Shown: positions 56,844-64,000 of the stretch, one piece after another
Position numbering within the stretch: position 1 is the stretch's first letter
Layout: the number at the start of each line of letters is the position of its first letter
Assembly: GCF_014522205.1 (NCBI RefSeq)
Contig: NZ_CP046884.1
Location: 1,984,001-2,048,000, forward strand
Direction: 5' to 3'
Length of the DNA: 64,000 nucleotides
Origin: Corynebacterium poyangense
Lineage (GTDB): Bacteria; Actinomycetota; Actinomycetes; Mycobacteriales; Mycobacteriaceae
Program-made: the position numbers and the translations under genes
Notes under the pieces: model-generated
Database searches by the model: none
Told to the model about the DNA's origin: nothing
What the model saw: only the letters and a program-made list of their open reading frames with translations

Positions 56844-57038
56844 ATGATGTACATGAATCATTTGGACCTCATAGGAACAAAGGATGTTGCCCGGATAATC
56901 GGACGTTCACGCGCAACAGTCCTCCGAATGGTGCAAGCCGGAGAATTAACTCCCGCTGGCTTTATAGGAAATAGAAAAATCCGCGTCTTCAGTCGGGCTG
57001 AGATTGAAGCTCTCGCAAGAAATGAGGGGGCGAAGTGA
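56844..57038 (+). CDS. excisionase/Cro-like small HTH protein
   Basis: 64 aa, or 61 aa from the ATG at 56853. MerR-like/HTH_17 fold: IGTKDVARIIGRSRATVLRMVQAGELTPAGFIGNRKIRVFSRAEIEALA, spread over residues about 10-58. It is divergent from the repressor and is first in the rightward early operon. Such proteins act as Xis or as an early repressor. No clear ribosome-binding site precedes it; it may be read from a leaderless transcript. Confidence 0.75.
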   Translation: MMYMNHLDLIGTKDVARIIGRSRATVLRMVQAGELTPAGFIGNRKIRVFSRAEIEALARNEGAK

Positions 57039-57244
57039 TGTCATCCCCGGAAAACGACACCGCAAAGCGCCTACTCGAAACCGACGAAATTCTTTTCGAG
57101 TACACGCTCACAATCGCCCATACATACCTGAGAGCCGCTTACATCCAAGCAGGTAAGGGCCAACGGGCAGAACACATTAGACAAATCGCTGAGACTATCC
57201 GCGACGCGCTCGACATTCCGCCCGAGGGCTACGGCAATGACTAG
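57038..57244 (+). CDS. phage hypothetical protein
   Basis: 68 aa from the ATG at 57038, which overlaps the upstream stop as TGATG. Mostly helical and charged (TAKRLLETDEILFEYTLTIAHTYLRAAYIQ). No recognised domain. It is convergent with the small minus-strand gene at 57241-57390 and overlaps it by 4 bp. Confidence 0.6.
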   Translation: MSSPENDTAKRLLETDEILFEYTLTIAHTYLRAAYIQAGKGQRAEHIRQIAETIRDALDIPPEGYGND

Positions 57245-57390
57245 TCCTTGTTCTCATACCGGCGAACGAATTCCTCTAAATCTTCGTCGGTCTTCCGTAG
57301 GTCCTCTTTCGCTCGACGGTTACGTTCCGACGCGGCCGCGCGCGAAATCTTGCCTAATTCTCGGACCTCTTTCAAGAATTCCTGCTCCAT
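57241..57390 (-). CDS. small coiled-coil protein on the opposite strand
   Basis: 49 aa, beginning MEQEFLKEVREL and ending FVRRYENKD, nearly all charged or helix-forming residues with heptad character. GGGAGG lies 7 bp before the ATG, a better site than most neighbours have. It is the only leftward gene in the early region besides the repressor. The plus-strand frame over the same bases is Ser/Arg-rich and lacks such support. Function unknown; lysogenic expression is possible. Confidence 0.65.
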   Translation of the reverse strand: MEQEFLKEVRELGKISRAAASERNRRAKEDLRKTDEDLEEFVRRYENKD

Positions 57391-57434
57391 CTTTTCACCT
57401 CCCTTCGGTTTCTTAAAAGAAAGGCTACATTCTC

Positions 57435-57674
57435 ATGACTATCACCTATGACGTCATCGATAAAGCAACTAAAGAACTTCCTGTCGTGAAAAAGTATTCC
57501 TGCTTAGACGCCTATAAAAGTCTATTCGAGTGGCTGCTTAGCGCTCACGCTCAGGAGAATGACGACTTTGCGGTCATTTGGAAAAAAGCGGTGGACGCCT
57601 TACCGGACACCCACCGCGAACTACTCGGCGTTACTGATGAACTTCCGAAGCCGGTAGGAGATGAGTCGCTGTGA
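57435..57674 (+). CDS. phage hypothetical protein
   Basis: 79 aa, no recognised domain, begins MTITYDVIDKATKELPVVKK. GAAAGG lies 11 bp upstream. The next gene overlaps its stop (TGATG). The sequence is acidic and looks like a globular helical protein. Confidence 0.6.
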   Translation: MTITYDVIDKATKELPVVKKYSCLDAYKSLFEWLLSAHAQENDDFAVIWKKAVDALPDTHRELLGVTDELPKPVGDESL

Positions 57675-57856
57675 TGGGTTCCGCTATTGATGTGAACACC
57701 GCTGCTCAGTTGCTCGTTACGACCCCGAACCGGGTTATCCGTATGGCCAGAAGCGGCGAGCTACGAAGTGTTGCTAAGCACCCGACGATGATCGCTCGCC
57801 GCGACGTGGTGAATCATCCGCGCTACGTGTACAAGGCTCAGGGGGCGACAAAATGA
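57674..57856 (+). CDS. small phage HTH-like protein
   Basis: 60 aa from the overlapping ATG at 57674. DVNTAAQLLVTTPNRVIRMARSGELRSVAKHPTMIARRDVVNHP resembles a short helix-turn-helix of the excisionase type. Coupled to both neighbours by ATGA/TGATG overlaps. Confidence 0.6.
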   Translation: MGSAIDVNTAAQLLVTTPNRVIRMARSGELRSVAKHPTMIARRDVVNHPRYVYKAQGATK

Positions 57857-58224
57857 CCGACACTAAGCTGCTCACTAAGTCGAATCTCGACATGCTGCTC
57901 AGGGTGGTCGATCTTCGCCGCGAGGACGCTTTGCAATACAAGCAAACAGTTCTCGCCGCCCAATGGGGGAAAGTACGTAAGTTCCTCGAAGCGTATTACG
58001 ACGCGGACGGGTGGAACCGCTGCCGAGCACTGGCATTAGCTCAGCGGTGCAACGAAATAGGAATGGACCTAGACCTTGATCCGCTGCGCGACCAAGACGA
58101 GATAAGGCCGTGGTTCGACGCTTATGACCTCATCCTGGACCTGGTGAGTATCGCTGAGAAAATCCATTCCCCGACCATGCGAGCTTTGCTCGATCACTAC
58201 GCGGAAGTCATGGACCGTGATTAG
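57853..58224 (+). CDS. phage hypothetical protein
   Basis: 123 aa, mostly helical, no motif that I recognise. It overlaps the upstream gene by 4 bp and is last in the early group; a 517-bp region without a clear gene follows. Confidence 0.6.
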   Translation: MTDTKLLTKSNLDMLLRVVDLRREDALQYKQTVLAAQWGKVRKFLEAYYDADGWNRCRALALAQRCNEIGMDLDLDPLRDQDEIRPWFDAYDLILDLVSIAEKIHSPTMRALLDHYAEVMDRD

Positions 58225-58741
58225 CCGGTTACGGAGCGGCCCGCGTAGCGCAAACATTCCTCAGTTCATATCTATCCCTTGTTTGTGCTCTTTGTGGCCG
58301 ATGCTAGCGACACGAACGCGGGTCGCGCCGTATCCGTTATAAGGCCTAATCCGAATCAATAAACCCACTTGACCACGGTGGTTGAACGTGGTTTCCGATT
58401 AATCCTCGGAGACGTCCCCGGTTAGAGCGGGATTACTTTCCGATGTCAGATCGCTACCCGGTTAAGGCAGACCCGGACGGGAGTGGTTGATGACCACAAG
58501 CGGTCTGACAGTTCCCCGGTCCTGACGCGTGCGAGTAATTCCCGTGGCGTGACATTGAGGCGGGCGACGGCATGGCTCCAGCGACGGGCAAAGTGTCAAG
58601 GCTCCAGTGTGTTCCTTATATCAAAGGGGGACACCTCCGCAAGCTCAAACATCCACCACAACAAACAAAGTGCCACGCGGGTAGCCGTTCCCGAATGGTG
58701 GGACGTTAACCCGCTCAACGATCAATAGATAGGAACTGACT
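58225..58741. other. 517-bp phage intergenic region with CCGGTTA repeats
   Basis: No convincing gene; a GTG frame at 58483-58728 (81 aa) has no ribosome-binding site or domain. CCGGTTA occurs at 58225, 58418 and 58458, the last two 40 bp apart. A short hairpin GTGGT-TGATG-ACCAC occurs near 58481-58495. It may hold the late promoter, a regulatory RNA or an origin. Confidence 0.5.
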
Positions 58742-59170
58742 ATGAAACTTACTGATAAACGACCGAATGATAATCACGCCTGGCTCGAACACGCGCGGTG
58801 TGCTGGCATGGACCCTAAGGTATTTGACATGCCTGGATATGCCCGGTCCCGTGACACCTTGCTAGGTCCGTGGCTCGTCGCTGCTCGGGTATGCGCACAG
58901 TGCCCAGCGTGTAAGGAATGCGCCCGTGATGTGCTGGACCGGTGCCCGTGGCCGGGAACGGTTCGGTGCCTACCACTTCACCATGACTCACGCTCGTCCC
59001 GATGGATACTACGCACCCGGCGTAAATCGTTGAAGCTGATCGCTGAGGGACAAACCACGGTCCAGGACGAGCTAACCCGCTACGTGCCACCGTGGGGTAG
59101 GACAAAGCTAGCTAGCGTGCTAGACGAGCCTGACAGCCCGGTAGCCGCCCTACCCGGTGGGGTGGGGTGA
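58742..59170 (+). CDS. phage WhiB-like protein
   Basis: 142 aa. Four cysteines in WhiB spacing: RCAGMDP (Cys20) and VCAQCPACKEC (CxxC-x5-C, residues about 49-58), the ligands of a [4Fe-4S] cluster. The turn GTVRCLPL stands where chromosomal WhiB proteins have GVWGG-like sequence, and a basic stretch follows (RSSRWILRTRRKSLK). It is known that mycobacteriophages carry WhiB proteins that affect host WhiB2 and superinfection. Overlaps the HNH gene by 1 bp. Confidence 0.75.
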   Translation: MKLTDKRPNDNHAWLEHARCAGMDPKVFDMPGYARSRDTLLGPWLVAARVCAQCPACKECARDVLDRCPWPGTVRCLPLHHDSRSSRWILRTRRKSLKLIAEGQTTVQDELTRYVPPWGRTKLASVLDEPDSPVAALPGGVG

Positions 59171-59439
59171 TGGGGCCTAGGTGGGGTGGTACACGGGCCA
59201 CCCGGCTAACCGCCCTGACCCTAGCCACCTACGGGGACCGGTGCCACCTCTGTGGAAAGCATGGCGCAACAACAGCTGATCATCTCGTGCCACGGTCCCG
59301 GGGTGGGGACGATGCGATAGAGAACCTGCGACCGGCTCATGTTGCGTGCAATTCCATGCGAGGTTCCATGCCTATCGAAGAATGGAGACGAAAACATCCA
59401 ATCTATGAACAAAAATGTTCAGCAAGTCGAAAATGGTAG
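59170..59439 (+). CDS. HNH endonuclease
   Basis: 89 aa from ATG 59170, overlapping the WhiB-like stop. Zinc Cys pairs (CHLCG and HVACN), the HNH motif ADHLVPRSRGGDDAIENLRPAHVACNSMRG. HNH nucleases directly upstream of terminase genes assist packaging-end cleavage in cos-type siphophages, which is the likely role. Confidence 0.88.
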   Translation: MGPRWGGTRATRLTALTLATYGDRCHLCGKHGATTADHLVPRSRGGDDAIENLRPAHVACNSMRGSMPIEEWRRKHPIYEQKCSASRKW

Positions 59440-59589
59440 AAAATTGTGGGAAAATCGCCGTGTCGGTCGTTTTTTAAAAACGCCTGGTCGCGGAAGCCCC
59501 GCGCCAGCCCTCTTTTCCCCCCCATTTTCGACCCGGCGGGGGGTATCCCCCACCCCCTACCCCCCTCTACTTTCCGGAAAGGAACCAAG
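59440..59589. other. C-rich region before terminase, possible cos site
   Basis: 150 bp between HNH and terminase small subunit with several C/G runs (59517-59573). In HNH-terminase phages the packaging site is often here. This is position-based inference only. Confidence 0.35.
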
Positions 59590-59931
59590 ATGAATCAGAA
59601 CACTACCCCTCTTTTCGAGCTACCCGCTGACCCTCCCGGTCGGCATGAAAAACTATTGACCCGCGCTATCGAAGCGGCAGAAGAAACCGGCGTTATTGAA
59701 GAAATTGATAGCGCGATGATCTCGCTAGCCCTGGCTAACGCTCACGCGTTGGATAAGGCCGAGAAAATGAAGAACGGCCCCTATGCGATTAGCTCTATTA
59801 CCGGCCCTTACCGCGAAGTCTTGACCTCTTTGCGGATGACCCCTGAGACGAGGAACAACGAAGCTAATGACGAACTCGCCCAAGCCCTCGCCGCTTTGGA
59901 CACCGCCGCGCCTATCAACACCGAAGCCTAA
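59590..59931 (+). CDS. phage terminase small subunit-like protein
   Basis: 113 aa, mostly helical (RHEKLLTRAIEAAEETGVIEEIDSAMISLALANAHALDKAEK), the usual composition of a P27/small-terminase protein. ATG 59590 has GGAAAGGAA upstream. It overlaps the long frame of the large subunit. Assignment is mainly by position. Confidence 0.7.
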   Translation: MNQNTTPLFELPADPPGRHEKLLTRAIEAAEETGVIEEIDSAMISLALANAHALDKAEKMKNGPYAISSITGPYREVLTSLRMTPETRNNEANDELAQALAALDTAAPINTEA

Positions 59932-61309
59932 ACGCTCCAAAGGCCCAGCTATCGGGAAAGTAATGGCCTCGCTCGGGACCCCGCCGATGCCGTGGCAACA
60001 ACACTGCCTCGACATCATCGGCGAAGTCGACGAGACCGGGGTGTATAGGTGGCCTATCGTGATTATCTCGGTGCCGAGGCAATCCGGGAAAACCACGATG
60101 ACGATGGCCGTGGCTTTACACCGAATCCTGACCGGCCGTGGTCGGAAGGTCTGGCATACTGCACAAACCGGGCAAGACGCGCGGAGTAAATGGCTAGAGC
60201 TGGTCGATGTTGCGATGGCATCGTCATGGCGAAGCCTGCTCAAATCCAGGAAAACCAATGGGGCTGAAAGCCTGGAAATCCCCCGGCTGTTATCGAAGTT
60301 CTCACCTCACCCGCCGACGGAGGAATCACTGCATGGTGAGCAATCCGACTTGAACATCATCGATGAGGCATGGGCGTTTGATGACGCTCAGGGCGAGGCG
60401 CTCATGCAAGCTATTGTTCCTACCCAAAGCACGCGGGACGGTGCTCAAACGATCCTCGTCTCAACGATGGGTACAGCGAAGTCCACGTGGTTTCATGGGT
60501 TGGTTGATAAAGCCAGGGCCGGGGTAGAAGATATGGCCATCATTGAATGGGGAATCGGGCCAGACGATGACCCCACAGACCTAGACACTGTGGCCGCGTG
60601 CCATCCTGCTTATGGGCATACCGTGACCATGCGCGCGCTGCAACGCGCGGCTGCTCAGCTCGGGCCGGCTCAGTTCGCCCGCGCCTATGGCAACCGGCCT
60701 ACCGGTTCCACAGAACGATTGATACCGACCGAGGCCTGGCAAACCGCCGCGTCAACGGACCCGATACCGGAAAACGAGCCGGTAGCGTTCGCCGCTGCTG
60801 TGGACTGGAACCGATCAGAAACCGCTATAGCCGCCGCTGCCGTGGTCGACGATATCCCGATGATTGAAATTGTCGATGTTCGCCCCGGTACGTCCTGGGC
60901 CGCGCCCCGGCTACGTCAACTCGCTGCTACGCATAAAGCCACCGCGATATGCGTGGATAACTTTGGTCCCTCGACCGCCCTGCATGATGAGCTCACCCGG
61001 GGTGGAACCGACGTGCTCCCCTTGAAAACCCGGGATGTGACCGGGGCGTGTGCCGAGTTCTACGACCGGGTGCTTGGTGATATTGATACCGACGGTATTA
61101 GGCACCCGAGAATTAAAATCCGCCCGAACCCGAACCTGGATATCGCCGCGGAAATCGTCACTCGCCGGAGAACCGGGGACGCCTGGGCATGGTCCAGGAG
61201 AGAAACTACCGGGTCAGCTGGGACTATTGCCCCGCTGGAAGCTGCCACCCTAGCGATGTTCGCTAGCCTCCACCAACCACCGCCGCCGGTAGAACCGGGG
61301 GTGTTCTAA
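59867..61309 (+). CDS. phage terminase large subunit
   Basis: About 480 aa, DNA-packaging motor. ATPase motifs: Walker A SVPRQSGKTT (about residue 68), Walker B LNIIDEAWAF, and VSTMGTAKS coupling motif. Nuclease-domain Asp residues in AAAVDWNRSE and AICVDNFGPS. The start is uncertain: ATG 59867 overlaps terS by 65 bp, while a later start near 59963 is possible. Its stop overlaps the next gene as TAATG. Confidence 0.92.
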   Translation: MTNSPKPSPLWTPPRLSTPKPKRSKGPAIGKVMASLGTPPMPWQQHCLDIIGEVDETGVYRWPIVIISVPRQSGKTTMTMAVALHRILTGRGRKVWHTAQTGQDARSKWLELVDVAMASSWRSLLKSRKTNGAESLEIPRLLSKFSPHPPTEESLHGEQSDLNIIDEAWAFDDAQGEALMQAIVPTQSTRDGAQTILVSTMGTAKSTWFHGLVDKARAGVEDMAIIEWGIGPDDDPTDLDTVAACHPAYGHTVTMRALQRAAAQLGPAQFARAYGNRPTGSTERLIPTEAWQTAASTDPIPENEPVAFAAAVDWNRSETAIAAAAVVDDIPMIEIVDVRPGTSWAAPRLRQLAATHKATAICVDNFGPSTALHDELTRGGTDVLPLKTRDVTGACAEFYDRVLGDIDTDGIRHPRIKIRPNPNLDIAAEIVTRRRTGDAWAWSRRETTGSAGTIAPLEAATLAMFASLHQPPPPVEPGVF

Positions 61310-61491
61310 TGGTCAACGTCTCTATTGATACCGGTGATCTCGCTCATGTCGCCGTGTGCGAGTGCGGGTGGAGGGCTGTTGATACCACAAAAGCCGGCCT
61401 CTGGAAGCAAGTCGCTTACCACCTCAAACACTGCCACGGGGACTATACCGCCGCGTGGAATGCTCGGACTTTGTTTAGGAGGTACCAATGA
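61309..61491 (+). CDS. small zinc-finger-like phage protein
   Basis: 60 aa. CECGW and HLKHCHGDY supply Cys/His pairs that could bind one zinc ion. Starts within the terminase stop (TAATG). Between terminase and portal; function unknown. Confidence 0.65.
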   Translation: MVNVSIDTGDLAHVAVCECGWRAVDTTKAGLWKQVAYHLKHCHGDYTAAWNARTLFRRYQ

Positions 61492-61521
61492 TGTCTGAGT
61501 ATTGAGGAATCATCATGATCT

Positions 61522-62613
61522 ATGAGCGCAATCGACAGACTACGCAAAACCCTACTCCGGACAGCACCCACACCCTCACACATGTCGGTTGCGCTCGCAT
61601 CCCCGTGGGCACCACGCCCGAACCACCTTATCCCGGCTGATAGCTGGATCAGTGCCGACATTCTCGGACTCGACGCCCGGCCTGTGACCCGTGACCTAGC
61701 GATGAGCGTCCCTGCTCTCGCCCGCGCTAGGTCGTTGATCGTGACCACCATCGCCCGGCTACCGATCTACGCAACCAAAAACGGTGAACGCCTTGACGAG
61801 CAACCCCGCTGGATCGACCGGACCGACGGGCCGGTAAGCCCTTACCACAGGATGGTCACAACCTGCGACGATCTACTTTTCTACGGGTGGTCGTTGTGGG
61901 TTGTGAAACGTGATACCGATGGGTATGTTATCGCCGCTGACCGGGTTCCCATCAACTACTGGACCGTTGATAACGATGACAACCGAATCCTCATCAACGA
62001 TCAACCCATCGATCAGCGAGAAGCCTGCCTCATCCAAGGCCCGAACGAGGGAATCCTCGCATTCGGTGCTGACACCATCTCGCACGCTCGCAGTGTGCTC
62101 GACGCGGTCAAGCGCGCGGCCGATACCCCCGCCGCTCAAATCGAGCTACACCAAACCAACGACGTCCCGATTACCGAAGAACGCGCCGCCGCGATTAGAG
62201 ACCAATGGATCGCGGCCCGTAAAGGGAAAAACGGTGGTGTCGCGTTCACAACCGCCGGGCTGGAAGTGAAATCGCATGGGCAACCCGCAACCGATCTACT
62301 CATCGACGGGCGAAACGCCGCCGCTATCGACATCGCCCGGTTATGCGGAATCCCGGCCACCATGGTCGACGCCGTGCTATCCGGTAGCTCGCTGAGCTAT
62401 TCCAACCCGTCAACCCGGCTGGCTGAGTTGGTCGCCTTTGGCCTCTCGCCGTTTATGGCCGCTATCGCCGGCCGGCTCGGTATGGACGACATCGTGTCGC
62501 GTGGTGTCCGAATCGAGTTCGACACCGCGGAAACCCTCGCCCCGACCGGAACATTCAACGTCCCCGACGATCAAACCCCGCAACCAACACCTGAGGAAAC
62601 CAATGGCTACTGA
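61522..62613 (+). CDS. phage portal protein
   Basis: 363 aa, HK97-type portal. Recognisable are the N-terminal SVPALARARSLIVTTIARLPIYATKNGE, a central YGWSLWVVKRDTDGYV, and the clip/stem region ARLCGIPATMVDAVLSGSSLSYSNPSTRLAE. Shorter than many portals (about 400-500 aa) but with all three regions. Overlaps the endolysin gene by 11 bp. Confidence 0.87.
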   Translation: MSAIDRLRKTLLRTAPTPSHMSVALASPWAPRPNHLIPADSWISADILGLDARPVTRDLAMSVPALARARSLIVTTIARLPIYATKNGERLDEQPRWIDRTDGPVSPYHRMVTTCDDLLFYGWSLWVVKRDTDGYVIAADRVPINYWTVDNDDNRILINDQPIDQREACLIQGPNEGILAFGADTISHARSVLDAVKRAADTPAAQIELHQTNDVPITEERAAAIRDQWIAARKGKNGGVAFTTAGLEVKSHGQPATDLLIDGRNAAAIDIARLCGIPATMVDAVLSGSSLSYSNPSTRLAELVAFGLSPFMAAIAGRLGMDDIVSRGVRIEFDTAETLAPTGTFNVPDDQTPQPTPEETNGY

Positions 62614-63418
62614 GAAAGTTTTGACCTATTCCCGAGACCAAGTAACCCAAGACACGTTCTATAACTGTGGGCCGGCATCCGCGCAAACCGTGATCCGCGC
62701 GGCAACCGGTCGGGTCATCCCCGAATCGACCCTAGCTAGTGCTATGGGGACCACGGTCAACGGAACGAATGATATTGCCAACATCCAACCCGTGCTGAAC
62801 ACCTATGTTCCTGAGGGCAAATGGGAGCGTCAGTACATCAAAGGCGACGACGCTTCGAATAAGGAACGTGAAACTCTTTGGCAACGGGTGAGAATCTCTA
62901 TTGACGCCGGATACGGGTGTATCGCTAATATCATCGCACCACCGTCGAACTATCCACGCCCCACCTACACATCTAGCGTCCAACCACGCTATTCAGGTGG
63001 AACCGTGTACCACTACATCGCCCTCATGGGATACGCCCTTGACGGATCAGGAAACCGTCACATCTGGGTAGCTGACTCCGGTTTCTACCCCTATGGCTAC
63101 TGGTGCTCACTAGAACAAATGGCGTCTCTTATCGCTGGTAAAGGCTACATTTACTCAACCGCGCCCACTGTTTATACCGAACCATCCGAGGAGGAAGCAA
63201 TGTCTCAAATGTCAGAACAAATCGGCCGTATCTACCACGAGCTAACCCATACTTTCCAGACCCGGTACAAGATCGGCGACAAGCTCGCCGAGTACCGCGA
63301 CACCATGATCGGCTACGTCCTCAACAACGACGAAAAGCTCACCCGGCTTATGGACGACCGGCTCCCAAACATTGAAAAGAAACTCGACGACATTCTCAAG
63401 GCCCTCAAGGAGAAATAA
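62603..63418 (+). CDS. endolysin with C39-type peptidase domain
   Basis: 271 aa. The N-terminal half is a papain-like C39 peptidase with catalytic Cys in DTFYNCGPASAQT (about residue 22), His in GGTVYHYIALMGY and Asp in HIWVADSGF. The same domain starts many actinophage LysA proteins and cuts peptidoglycan stem peptides. The C-terminal part (MSQMSEQIGRIYHELTHTF onward) is helical and may bind the wall. No signal peptide, so export by holin is expected. ATG 62603 is inside the portal gene. Confidence 0.82.
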   Translation: MATEKVLTYSRDQVTQDTFYNCGPASAQTVIRAATGRVIPESTLASAMGTTVNGTNDIANIQPVLNTYVPEGKWERQYIKGDDASNKERETLWQRVRISIDAGYGCIANIIAPPSNYPRPTYTSSVQPRYSGGTVYHYIALMGYALDGSGNRHIWVADSGFYPYGYWCSLEQMASLIAGKGYIYSTAPTVYTEPSEEEAMSQMSEQIGRIYHELTHTFQTRYKIGDKLAEYRDTMIGYVLNNDEKLTRLMDDRLPNIEKKLDDILKALKEK

Positions 63419-63420
63419 CC

Positions 63421-63549
63421 ATGACATTCCTTGGAGCCCTAGGGATCGTGCTGATGATAGCGGTAACGGTAATCATCTCCGTGATTATCGGAGGCCTTAT
63501 CACCGTGAGACTGATAACGGAACTCTTCGACTATGGAAGAAAGACCTAG
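63421..63549 (+). CDS. small phage membrane protein
   Basis: 42 aa with one TM helix (GIVLMIAVTVIISVIIGGLI, about residues 8-27) and a short charged end. AAGGAG overlaps the endolysin end just upstream. It lies between endolysin and holin candidate, so a lysis role is likely. It overlaps the next gene by 17 bp. Confidence 0.65.
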   Translation: MTFLGALGIVLMIAVTVIISVIIGGLITVRLITELFDYGRKT

Positions 63550-63841
63550 AAAAGAATCAACCCAAGAACGACACCCCCGCCGAGCGATGGCCCGCTCCCT
63601 GATCGCGGCCATCGTCGGTTTCATCCCCTTAATCCCTGAAATAGTCCGAGCTTACGGCCTGGACTCAATTCCCTGGATCGCTACCGCCGCCGCCCTCTGC
63701 GCCACCACAGCCCGAATCATGGTCATGCCCCCAGTCGTGAAATGGTGCGAAACCTATGTTCCCTGGATCGCTCCAAGTGGCTACGACGGTCTACACAGAA
63801 AGGACCTTGGTCAAGATGGAAACCTTGACGATCAAGACTAA
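63533..63841 (+). CDS. holin candidate
   Basis: 102 aa. Charged N-terminus (MEERPRKESTQERHPRRAM), then two TM segments (LIAAIVGFIPLIPEIV and IPWIATAAALCATTARIMVM), then a polar C-terminus. Size, topology and adjacency to the endolysin fit a holin. Overlaps the protease gene by 26 bp. Confidence 0.65.
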   Translation: MEERPRKESTQERHPRRAMARSLIAAIVGFIPLIPEIVRAYGLDSIPWIATAAALCATTARIMVMPPVVKWCETYVPWIAPSGYDGLHRKDLGQDGNLDDQD

Positions 63842-64000
63842 CCCGCAATTAACCGCCGCGGACACCCATGAACCCGAACGACGCCGGATTAAAGGCCTGG
63901 TCTTACCGTGGGGCAAAATCGGTAACTCGTCAAGCGGTCGCGTCGTCGCATCCCGAGGAAAAATCACGATCCCCGCCGATCTCGGCCGAGTAAAGCTCTT
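63816..64000 (+). CDS. prohead protease, partial
   Basis: 61 codons to the right edge, then open. It begins METLTIKTNPQL and continues RRRIKGLVLPWGKIGNSSSGRV, the N-terminal sequence of HK97-type prohead maturation proteases. AAAGGA lies upstream. Catalytic Ser/His residues lie beyond the window. Confidence 0.72.
   Translation, partial: METLTIKTNPQLTAADTHEPERRRIKGLVLPWGKIGNSSSGRVVASRGKITIPADLGRVKL

Larger units (their letters stand above)
56440..64000. mobile_element. prophage integrated at tRNA-Lys(CTT), open at right edge
   Basis: From the tRNA rightward: repressor (-), divergent excisionase/Cro-like gene, small early genes, WhiB-like protein, HNH nuclease, terminase small and large, portal, endolysin, holin candidate, and prohead protease running off the edge. 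No integrase is seen at this end; it is expected at the far end. No DNA replication genes are found in the 5 kb before the terminase, so the element looks compact. All morphogenesis genes seen are intact. Confidence 0.88.

Noticed and set aside
57248..57451. Plus-strand frame of 67 aa over the small minus-strand gene
   Set aside because: Ser/Arg-rich with no ribosome-binding site; the opposite strand has a good site and a coherent charged helical protein.
58483..58728. 81-aa frame in the phage intergenic region
   Set aside because: No ribosome-binding site, no recognisable domain, Ser/Arg-rich composition.

Overview
The window is chromosomal DNA of a mycolic-acid-containing Corynebacterium. 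The evidence is gene content and order: ben/cat genes next to clpP2-clpP1-tig as in C. glutamicum, an rpiB / DsbA-like / pepN / globin / Rv2474c-like / thioesterase / ettA / ssb series that follows the M. tuberculosis Rv2460c-Rv2478c order, and a mycolate reductase (cmrA) beside orn and an L,D-transpeptidase. Operator motifs fitting the corynebacterial regulators ClgR and McbR are also present.

Layout. (1) 1-9135: a phenylpropanoid-degradation cluster organised like C. glutamicum phd (phdBCDE on -, phdR-phdT-phdA on +), flanked by an IclR regulator and a second MHS-family transporter cut by the left edge. (2) 9206-18909: catechol branch catABC (-) and divergent benABCD plus a large LuxR-type regulator (+). 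Together regions 1 and 2 could take cinnamate-type acids to benzoate, catechol and 3-oxoadipate enol-lactone. (3) 18975-27171: clpP2, clpP1, tig, tRNA-Pro, tRNA-Gly, a Gly/Asp-tailed membrane protein, rpiB, a DsbA-like protein and pepN, which is broken by two apparent single-base deletions. (4) 27283-36374: two paralogous GntR/UTRA regulators, an oligopeptide-type ABC transporter operon, and a divergent FAD/NAD(P)-binding protein; an exact McbR-type operator lies between the last two. (5) 36371-43127: an AGCS symporter, a GntR/FCD regulator and three enzymes (FAD amine oxidase, DUF1338/HglS, P6C-type aldehyde dehydrogenase) that fit lysine/pipecolate/2-aminoadipate catabolism, with a shared 13-bp motif in two promoter regions. 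(6) 43124-56153: metB, mscS, truncated globin, thioesterase, ettA, ssb paralogue, CopD-CtaG fusion, tRNA-Arg, small membrane proteins, cmrA, orn, tRNA-His and an L,D-transpeptidase. (7) 56398-64000: tRNA-Lys(CTT) with a prophage inserted at its 3' half, running off the right edge: repressor, excisionase/Cro-like gene, small early genes, WhiB-like protein, HNH nuclease, terminase, portal, C39-type endolysin, holin candidate and prohead protease.

The most notable observation is at the prophage boundary. The repressor gene reads out of the prophage into the host tRNA-Lys and uses a stop codon inside the tRNA. This is the arrangement expected for integration-dependent immunity, in which integration itself changes the repressor C-terminus. 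Other strong points are the matched operator pairs at the phd and lysine clusters, the McbR-type site at an uncharacterised transporter/flavoprotein pair, and lysis genes placed between portal and protease in the prophage.
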